5,664 bases of DNA from DATIJP01 sp964569185. GTDB lineage: Bacteria > Chlamydiota > Chlamydiia > Chlamydiales > Rhabdochlamydiaceae. Both the position numbers and the translations under genes were made by a program. Location: positions 1 to 5,664 of the forward strand of contig CAZMTP010000065.1 in NCBI GenBank assembly GCA_964569185.1, written 5' to 3'. The notes below the pieces were generated by a model. It was given only the letters and a program-made list of their open reading frames with translations, did not search any database and was not told the origin of the DNA. Positions 1-4,402 of this stretch are shown here, piece after piece. Numbering within the stretch: position 1 is the first letter of the stretch; every line of letters starts with the position of its first letter.

Positions 1-37
1 AGGCCCAAATTGCAGGCATCAATTCATGATTACTGGA

Positions 38-70
38 GCTAGAAATGAATAGATGTTCATTTTTTGGCTC
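38..70 (+). terminator. Weak hairpin at left edge, possible terminator of a convergent gene
   Basis: A 7-bp perfect inverted repeat, AAATGAA (43-49) and TTCATTT (56-62) with a 6-base loop, can be extended on the plus strand. With G-U pairs and one bulged T, AGCTAGAAATGAA pairs with the bases up to GGCT at 66-69. As plus-strand RNA it contains a run of T at 60-65, and a second short T run follows at 77-81. On the minus strand the two G-U pairs become C-A mismatches and no T run follows, so it does not look like a terminator for the GrpB-GNAT gene. Bases 1-37 hold nothing certain: a plus-strand reading frame open from the edge ends at TGA 27-29 (AQIAGINS), which would fit a gene ending just before this hairpin, but the other plus frames are also open there. 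Confidence 0.25.
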
Positions 71-1046
71 ACAGCGTTTTTCCCATCGCAATATCTTGAG
101 GGCTTGGTGGCTCACCACTGGGGTCATTAAAAGGCATTTCCGAATACCCGTTTTTACGATAAAATTTTACGGCATTCGGTCTTGCTTCATCATGCAGAGA
201 TCGAATGCTTTGTTTTTTTAACCATCGTTCGCAAAGACTTAAAAAATGACTGCCAAAGCCATGATGCCGATATTGTTCATCGATAACGAAAATTCTCAAG
301 GCAGCTCTCTGGTCTGGCCAAAATTGAATGTGAGCGTACCCAATCATTTCGATACCTTGATAGAGAATGAGATGAGCATGTTCCTTGTGATCAAATGTCC
401 ATGTATAAGGATCTGATTTTGATAAGGAATCAAAGAAACATTTTTGTCTTAGTCTTTTAGCAAAATCCCACTCAGCGTAGTGAGTGCATTTCATGATGCG
501 AATTTGATTATAGTTTGCCGCCTTTAAAATTTTTCTTATGAAAGCGTCTTTGCCAAGATTGTAGCCAGTAAAAACGGAATTATTCTTTTCATAGGATGAT
601 TTTTCTTTCAAAAGACTCTCTTTTAGAGTTGCGTATTCTTTTCTTGCTTCAGGATGGTCGCGCAAATAATTTCTAAAAAGAAGATTAAGCTCGATTTCGG
701 GATGACCTTCTTCATAAACATGAAGATTGGTATCTATGCCTTCCGATCGATTAAAATAATAGCGCATGGGGATGTTATATTCGCCCTTATACTTGAAACC
801 TAAGCTTTCAAGAGGTTTGATCGCCTTTTCAGGGTTTTTCACTACTCCGATCATGTCAATCACAGGTTTTGCTGCAAGACCTGGTATAGAAGTAGAACCA
901 ATATGATGAATAGCTAAGCAATTGGGACCAAGAGCCTCTTTGATTTTTAAAGCTTCAACTTCAAAAATTCTGGGCCACTCAGGATTGTATGGTACCACTA
1001 CAATCTTTTTAGTTCCTTTTTTAGATTGATTTGTAATCCAACTCAT
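69..1046 (-). CDS. GrpB-family (UPF0157) nucleotidyltransferase-fold protein fused to a GNAT N-acetyltransferase
   Basis: A 325-residue protein with two domains. Residues about 13-178 match the GrpB/UPF0157 family: VVPYNPEWP near the start, the nucleotidyltransferase-type GSTSIPGL turn (50-57), KPVID (60-64), NLHVYEEG (107-114) and ELNLLFRNYLRDHPEA (119-134). GrpB proteins usually end here, at about 170-180 residues. Residues about 181-325 form a GNAT domain: a beta strand RIFVID (251-256), the acetyl-CoA pyrophosphate loop YRHHGFG (259-265, the R-x-x-G-x-G form), and the late motif with N291, FY 295-296 and G300. The GNAT part would transfer an acetyl group from acetyl-CoA to an amine of an unknown small molecule or protein. 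The biochemical role of GrpB domains is not settled. The ATG at 1046 is preceded by only a weak GAAG; a -10-like TATACT lies at 1077-1072 without a clear -35. It lies 45 bases behind the phosphorylase, on the same strand. Cytoplasmic: no signal peptide or membrane segment. The domain calls are firm; the substrate is unknown. Confidence 0.9.
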   Translation of the reverse strand: MSWITNQSKKGTKKIVVVPYNPEWPRIFEVEALKIKEALGPNCLAIHHIGSTSIPGLAAKPVIDMIGVVKNPEKAIKPLESLGFKYKGEYNIPMRYYFNRSEGIDTNLHVYEEGHPEIELNLLFRNYLRDHPEARKEYATLKESLLKEKSSYEKNNSVFTGYNLGKDAFIRKILKAANYNQIRIMKCTHYAEWDFAKRLRQKCFFDSLSKSDPYTWTFDHKEHAHLILYQGIEMIGYAHIQFWPDQRAALRIFVIDEQYRHHGFGSHFLSLCERWLKKQSIRSLHDEARPNAVKFYRKNGYSEMPFNDPSGEPPSPQDIAMGKTL

Positions 1047-1091
1047 ACAGTCTTCAGGGTAAATAAAAAGCAGTATAATGACAATTAAAGA

Positions 1092-1883
1092 TTAATCACA
1101 TTGAGAGTGAACGGGAGTCAAACAGAACTCCAAAGCCCAGTCAGCAAGTTGATGAAGGTTGTTTCTAACCTTAGAGTCTTTGATACGAGGAACCCAATCT
1201 TTATCGGTAATTGAATCGCTGATCACAAAAAGCGTCAGTGTTTGCACACCTTTTTCTTTACCAATGGCATACAGAGTAGCCGCTTCCATTTCAACTACAC
1301 TGCATCCCTGCTCTCTAACTCTATAAACATCTTCGAGTGTTTCACGAAAAATAGCTGAAAAGCTCCATGCCATTCCGGGGTCAAATTGCGGTAATGAGCG
1401 CTCCTTAGAAAAATATCCCCACTCATAAATGAGATCAGAATCAGCATGAACTATCTTCGTGTTGTCGGATAAGTACAGGTGAGCGACGCCATCTTCAGCT
1501 AAAGCTTTTGGGCAGAGCACAAAATCTGCGATCTGATGTGCATCCATCAAACCACCTGCGGTCCCCACAGCAATAAAGCGTTTTGCGCCCAGAGCCACGA
1601 GCTCCTCCATTTTAATGGCGAGTCCTGGCGCTCCAACTCCCCAATCGCCTAGAACACCGACCCGGCCGTCGTCTATCAGATAAAAATGAGTAACTGCCTT
1701 CGATGGTTTGCAGTCTGGGTGTTTTTTGAGAAGATACTGCATGGTGGATGATTGGTAGCAGACAAGGACAGTTTCTGGAGCTTGAAAATTATCAAAATGT
1801 CCAGAAGCTCTTTTGTGATCGAGTAATTTTTGAGCTGTGACGATCGGTTCTTTAGAACTCAGATTAATATTAAAAAAGACCAT
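1092..1883 (-). CDS. Nucleoside phosphorylase-like protein (PNP/UDP phosphorylase superfamily)
   Basis: A 263-residue cytoplasmic protein of the PNP_UDP_1 fold, near the usual 230-260 residues of the family. Visible hallmarks are GDWGVGAPGLAIKMEEL (79-95), the glycine-rich VGTAGGL (106-112), DGVAHLYL (131-138), the ribose-binding VVEMEAA (196-202, with E198 and E200) and the late SD pair (S222-D223), whose Asp in purine-type members acts on the base. The family cleaves the N-glycosidic bond of nucleosides, with phosphate (phosphorylases) or with water (MTA/SAH nucleosidases). Purine and uridine phosphorylases normally have an Arg just before the VG(T/S) glycine loop to hold phosphate; here that position is Ala105 (FIAVGTAG), so a true phosphorolytic activity is not assured. 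Substrate cannot be told from sequence alone. The ATG at 1883 is forced by an in-frame stop 18 bases upstream. No Shine-Dalgarno sits at normal spacing: an AGAGG lies about 30 bases upstream. A candidate promoter lies in the 81-base gap ahead of it. Confidence 0.88.
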   Translation of the reverse strand: MVFFNINLSSKEPIVTAQKLLDHKRASGHFDNFQAPETVLVCYQSSTMQYLLKKHPDCKPSKAVTHFYLIDDGRVGVLGDWGVGAPGLAIKMEELVALGAKRFIAVGTAGGLMDAHQIADFVLCPKALAEDGVAHLYLSDNTKIVHADSDLIYEWGYFSKERSLPQFDPGMAWSFSAIFRETLEDVYRVREQGCSVVEMEAATLYAIGKEKGVQTLTLFVISDSITDKDWVPRIKDSKVRNNLHQLADWALEFCLTPVHSQCD

Positions 1884-1931
1884 AAATAATAAAATTTAAT
1901 TTTTAATAATTATTCCTCTTTAATTAAAATA

Positions 1932-1960
1932 ATATTATCTTTTTTATTCAATTAAATCAA
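1932..1960 (-). promoter_or_regulatory. Candidate sigma70 promoter for the nucleoside phosphorylase gene
   Basis: Reading the minus strand, TTGATT (1960-1955) and TAATAT (1937-1932) are separated by exactly 17 bases. Each matches the sigma70 consensus at four of six positions. Transcription would start near 1925 and give a leader of roughly 42 bases. The -35 overlaps the last bases before and around the phosphatase gene's end (stop codon 1967-1965 lies just upstream). The whole gap 1884-1964 is nearly pure A/T, so chance matches are likely and the call is tentative. Confidence 0.4.
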
Positions 1961-1964
1961 AGGT

Positions 1965-2534
1965 TTAAAGATGAGAATTCCAGAGCAAGAGGACAGGATC
2001 CTCTCGTTCATAGCCTAAAATGGAGATTGAGGCGGGGGAGAGCAAAAAAAGTCTGCCTTCTGCAGGTGTTAGCTGAAGATAACATGCAGTGAGTGTACGC
2101 AGAAAATGGCCGCTAGAAAAAAGAGCCACATCGCCTTGTATTTGCTGAATCTTTTTTAACACGCGTTTTGCTCTTTGCCCTACGGCAGCCACCGATTCGC
2201 CTCCAGGAGCGCCACTTGAAAAAATATCCCAAGTGGGATCGGTTTTCAGAATATCGGCTGTTTTTTTGCCTTCGTAGTCGCCATAGTTCCACTCGACAAG
2301 ATCAGGATCGACCTCTGCTTTGTCCGAAAAACCAGCTAGTGTGCAAGTTTTAAACGCACGTTGCAGAGGACTCACTAAGACACGCGCAAAGGAATGTCCC
2401 TTTAACCGTTCTTTCAGAGCCTTTGCTTGCTCTTCGCCACGCGCTGTGAGGGGAATGTCTGTTAAACCGGTATGTTTATCTAAAACGGTCCATTCTGTCT
2501 CTGCATGGCGGATCAGATAGATCTTCTGCTTCAT
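1965..2534 (-). CDS. Histidine phosphatase superfamily protein (phosphoglycerate mutase-like)
   Basis: A 189-residue cytoplasmic protein with the complete catalytic set of the histidine phosphatase (branch 1) family. The RHAE box in LIRHAETEW (7-15) gives the phosphorylated His10, R59 lies in SPLQRA, the acid/base E81 in EWNYGDYEG (81-89), GGES is at 111-114, and the second catalytic His143 in SSGHFLR. The EW-x-YGDYEG block resembles that of sugar-bisphosphatase types such as yeast SHB17 rather than true mutases, so a phosphatase acting on a small phosphorylated metabolite is the likeliest role; the substrate is not predictable. The ATG at 2534 puts the RHAE box at the usual distance from the N terminus. 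It starts 11 bases after the darG stop, with no Shine-Dalgarno and no terminator in between, which suggests co-transcription and possibly translational coupling with darTG. It is clearly GC-richer than darTG (one sampled 60-base row is 60% GC), so it may belong to the older chromosome. Confidence 0.92.
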   Translation of the reverse strand: MKQKIYLIRHAETEWTVLDKHTGLTDIPLTARGEEQAKALKERLKGHSFARVLVSPLQRAFKTCTLAGFSDKAEVDPDLVEWNYGDYEGKKTADILKTDPTWDIFSSGAPGGESVAAVGQRAKRVLKKIQQIQGDVALFSSGHFLRTLTACYLQLTPAEGRLFLLSPASISILGYEREDPVLLLWNSHL

Positions 2535-2545
2535 AAAATTCTAAG

Positions 2546-3583
2546 TCAATTGAGATGAATCCAGTTTTTGTTTTTTAACTGATCCCAAGCACATATAATG
2601 TGTTCTTGATCAAATTTCTCTTTTTTTTGCGTATTCCAAGTATGGACTAGCTGAATTGCCTCTTGCTGAGTGCGGGCAGGGGGATTTTTGTAGTGAGCTA
2701 CCCAATGGACGGAGGCCAAAAGCTCTAATCCGTAGGGCGTGCTAAATCCATCGATTAGATCTTCAACTAATTCTATTCTAGTTTTAGCTGTTATATCCAA
2801 ATTTAAAAAAGCATTTGCATCATCTATTGCATTATAAATTAGTTCTATAGGGGCGAATGGCTTATTAGTTTTTTCAAATCCTTTTATGTAATAATTTTCC
2901 AAGATTTCTAGAACTTTATTTAAATTATGTGCATAGGGTCCAAAGTGTCCTGCTTCATATTTCAACTTTAAAGGTTCTCCAGATTCTTGGAGAAAATAGG
3001 CTAATTTTTGAATAACCAATAGATTTAAAGGATAATTATCATGTTGATAGAGATGCATTAATTTAATAAATAATGCGCGTGCGCGTGTCATTATAGGTTT
3101 GGTTTTATTAGCAGGCATGGTTTGAATAAATTTCTCAGGTTCATAAATAAAAATGTCAGTTGATTTTAAGTCTATGCACTGCTGTTCAATCAATTTTCGG
3201 ACGTTGGCCCAAGGAAGTCCCCCTAAGCCACAGCCCAATGCAGGAATTGCAATCGATTTGATCTGTAATTGTTCAATCCAGTAGACAAGAGAAACTAAGC
3301 CAGATTGTATATCTTCTAATTTTGATTGTTCACGCCAATGCCTTTTAGTAGGGAAATTAAATATATATTTCGGATTATTTAAAAATCCTGTCTCGTAAAT
3401 AAAAATATGCCCAGGCTTGATTTTTCCACTTTTACAAGCCTTTTGATAGGCACGAAAATTTTCAGAAAAAGAACATTTAAATTGAAAGGCGATCCCTTTA
3501 CCCATATAGCCGACACAGTTAACTGTATTGACTAACACTTCCACATCTGCTTCTAAAAGATTGCCTTTAGTAAAGTACAGCAT
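2546..3583 (-). CDS. darG: DarG: macrodomain DNA ADP-ribosylglycohydrolase antitoxin
   Basis: A 345-residue protein with DarG layout. Residues 1 to about 155 are a macrodomain: start MLYFTKGNLLEADVEVLVN, ADP-ribose-binding NTVNCVGYMGKGIA (19-32), FPTKRHWR (77-84) and the phosphate loop PALGCGLGGLPW (114-125). K80 in FPTK matches the catalytic lysine reported for Thermus aquaticus DarG. This domain removes ADP-ribose from thymidine in DNA and so reverses DarT damage. Residues about 165-345 are the DarG C-terminal domain, with IQKLAYFLQ (191-199) and YEAGHFGPYAHNLNKVLE (209-226), known in the family to bind and neutralise DarT directly. Both antitoxin activities therefore look intact. The start ATG is one base after the darT stop (TGA-T-ATG) with no Shine-Dalgarno, so translation is probably coupled to darT. 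Strongly AT-rich: two sampled 60-base rows are 23-25% GC. Identification is confident from domains plus the partner gene. Confidence 0.95.
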   Translation of the reverse strand: MLYFTKGNLLEADVEVLVNTVNCVGYMGKGIAFQFKCSFSENFRAYQKACKSGKIKPGHIFIYETGFLNNPKYIFNFPTKRHWREQSKLEDIQSGLVSLVYWIEQLQIKSIAIPALGCGLGGLPWANVRKLIEQQCIDLKSTDIFIYEPEKFIQTMPANKTKPIMTRARALFIKLMHLYQHDNYPLNLLVIQKLAYFLQESGEPLKLKYEAGHFGPYAHNLNKVLEILENYYIKGFEKTNKPFAPIELIYNAIDDANAFLNLDITAKTRIELVEDLIDGFSTPYGLELLASVHWVAHYKNPPARTQQEAIQLVHTWNTQKKEKFDQEHIICAWDQLKNKNWIHLN

Positions 3584-3584
3584 A

Positions 3585-4226
3585 TCAATAGTACCAATTT
3601 CTTTTAATAGAGATAGGGCGATGCAATTTTGAGGAGAACTTGGAAAAAATTTCCAATACTACATCTCTCATATTTTGGTTCATCACAATAATTTCACGCA
3701 CACAAATCCAAGGACAGAAATCGTGAATTAAAAATTCTGCCTGTTTTTTACGTTGCCGGTCTCTATCACTTTCATCATCTGCCCATTGTTTTTGATTAAC
3801 AATCTGAAAATCTATTTTGTCAAGATTCACGATGTTATCGAAATATTTTGTAAAGCGCGCAATTCCATGGCCATCGGAAAAGACATATTTCATGTTATTT
3901 TCTATTATTTCTTGAACATGCGCAACTAAATAGATCACTTTTTCTTGGCCGTCAGGGCAGCATGGGATTTGTTTTGTATGAATTTGAAATAACATAGGAG
4001 ATAAACGACCAAAATAGAAAGGTACATAATCGTGTAATGTGCCTTTTGGCCCGCAGGGAATTATTTGAATATGTCTTTTTTGTTGGATGTTAGGATTATG
4101 AATTGGCTTGTAGGGGAACTGATCGAAAGGTGTTTTATTGGATGAATGGAGTCCTTCTCTTGAAAGTATAGTAGGCAAATTTTCAATATGTGTTAGTCGA
4201 AGAATTGGTGTAGGAATTGGAATCAT
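3585..4226 (-). CDS. darT: DarT: DNA thymidine ADP-ribosyltransferase toxin
   Basis: A 213-residue protein, normal length for DarT (DUF4433). DarT uses NAD+ to attach ADP-ribose to thymidine in single-stranded DNA at short sequence motifs, which blocks replication; DarTG pairs act as toxin-antitoxin and anti-phage modules. Seen here: LTHIENLPTIL near the start (11-21), R51, GTLHDYVPFYF (62-72) with SPML (76-79, M78), SDGHGIARFT (117-126, H120), and RKKQAEFLIHD (159-169) with E164. These sit close to R51, M78, H119 and the catalytic E160 described for T. aquaticus DarT, so the enzyme should be active. The target DNA motif cannot be read from sequence. The ATG at 4226 fits the family's Pro-rich N terminus (MIPIPTPIL) and has no Shine-Dalgarno; a candidate promoter implies a very short leader. 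Toxin first with antitoxin directly behind is the usual order. AT-rich (rows of 33% and 40% GC) compared with the transporter opposite. An interrupted or degraded copy is ruled out by the full reading frame. Confidence 0.95.
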   Translation of the reverse strand: MIPIPTPILRLTHIENLPTILSREGLHSSNKTPFDQFPYKPIHNPNIQQKRHIQIIPCGPKGTLHDYVPFYFGRLSPMLFQIHTKQIPCCPDGQEKVIYLVAHVQEIIENNMKYVFSDGHGIARFTKYFDNIVNLDKIDFQIVNQKQWADDESDRDRQRKKQAEFLIHDFCPWICVREIIVMNQNMRDVVLEIFSKFSSKLHRPISIKRNWYY

Positions 4227-4243
4227 ATTTTTTTAAATTGCGC

Positions 4244-4273
4244 ATTTTAAAAGAAAAGTAAAAATTTTATCAA
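4244..4273 (-). promoter_or_regulatory. Candidate sigma70 promoter of the darT-darG operon
   Basis: On the minus strand TTGATA (4273-4268) and TAAAAT (4249-4244) each match the consensus at five of six positions, with an 18-base spacer. A start near 4237 would leave a leader of only about 11 bases before the darT ATG, in keeping with the lack of a Shine-Dalgarno there. A second TAAAAT at 4269-4264 exists but has no acceptable -35. Its -35 sits back to back with that of the divergent transporter promoter. The area is AT-rich, so this is a moderate call. Confidence 0.45.
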
Positions 4274-4275
4274 TA

Positions 4276-4304
4276 TTCACGAAAAAGTTTGAGATTCCTA
4301 TAAT
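4276..4304 (+). promoter_or_regulatory. Sigma70 promoter of the riboswitch-transporter transcript
   Basis: A perfect TATAAT at 4299-4304 is preceded, with an ideal 17-base spacer, by TTCACG at 4276-4281 (four of six matches to TTGACA). The predicted start, about seven bases downstream near 4311, coincides with the first bases of the TPP aptamer. That independent agreement makes the promoter credible. Confidence 0.7.
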
Positions 4305-4310
4305 GGTCGT

Positions 4311-4397
4311 ATCACCAGGGGTGCTAAGCCTATCGCTTAGCTGAGATGATACCCTCAAAATAAAAACTTGATCTGGGTAATGCCAGCGAAAGGAGTG
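4311..4397 (+). promoter_or_regulatory. TPP riboswitch (THI box) controlling the downstream transporter
   Basis: All conserved parts of the thiamine pyrophosphate aptamer are present in order. AGGGGTGC (4317-4324) opens P2, whose other strand is ACCC (4351-4354). P3 is a perfect 7-bp stem, GCTAAGC (4323-4329) with GCTTAGC (4335-4341). CTGAGA (4341-4346) forms the pocket for the pyrimidine ring. TTGATCTGGGTAATGCCAGC (4368-4387) contains P5 (CTGG/CCAG) and the diphosphate-sensing region, and GCGAAAGGA (4387-4394 onward) closes the three-way junction. P1 is short; only CAC (4313-4315) with GTG (4395-4397) is obvious. The aptamer runs directly into the ribosome binding site AGGAG (4391-4395), eight bases before the ATG, leaving no room for a terminator. 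TPP binding should therefore hide the Shine-Dalgarno and stop translation. Confidence 0.96.
4391..4395 (+). promoter_or_regulatory. Shine-Dalgarno AGGAG that fixes the transporter start
   Basis: AGGAG ends seven bases before the ATG at 4403, which is ideal spacing. An in-frame GTG at 4397 would lie only one base after it and is unlikely to be used, so the protein most likely starts MKQRFFW. The same bases form the 3' closing part of the TPP aptamer. Confidence 0.8.
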
Positions 4398-4402
4398 TGT
4401 AT

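Noticed and set aside
1074..1079. Perfect TATAAT on the plus strand
   Set aside because: No plausible -35 lies 16-18 bases upstream and it would transcribe antisense into the phosphorylase; the minus-strand reading TATACT (1077-1072) is the more useful one but also lacks a -35.
2168..2520. Two overlapping plus-strand open frames of 61 and 66 codons
   Set aside because: Both lie antisense inside the histidine phosphatase, whose catalytic motifs are intact; their translations show no domain-like pattern.
3078..3093. GCGCGTGCGCGTG repeat as a regulatory element
   Set aside because: It encodes the Arg-Ala-Arg-Ala stretch at the linker between the two DarG domains and is explained by coding sequence.
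4397..4402. GTG at 4397 as the transporter start
   Set aside because: It is one base from the end of the Shine-Dalgarno, too close for initiation; ATG 4403 has ideal spacing.
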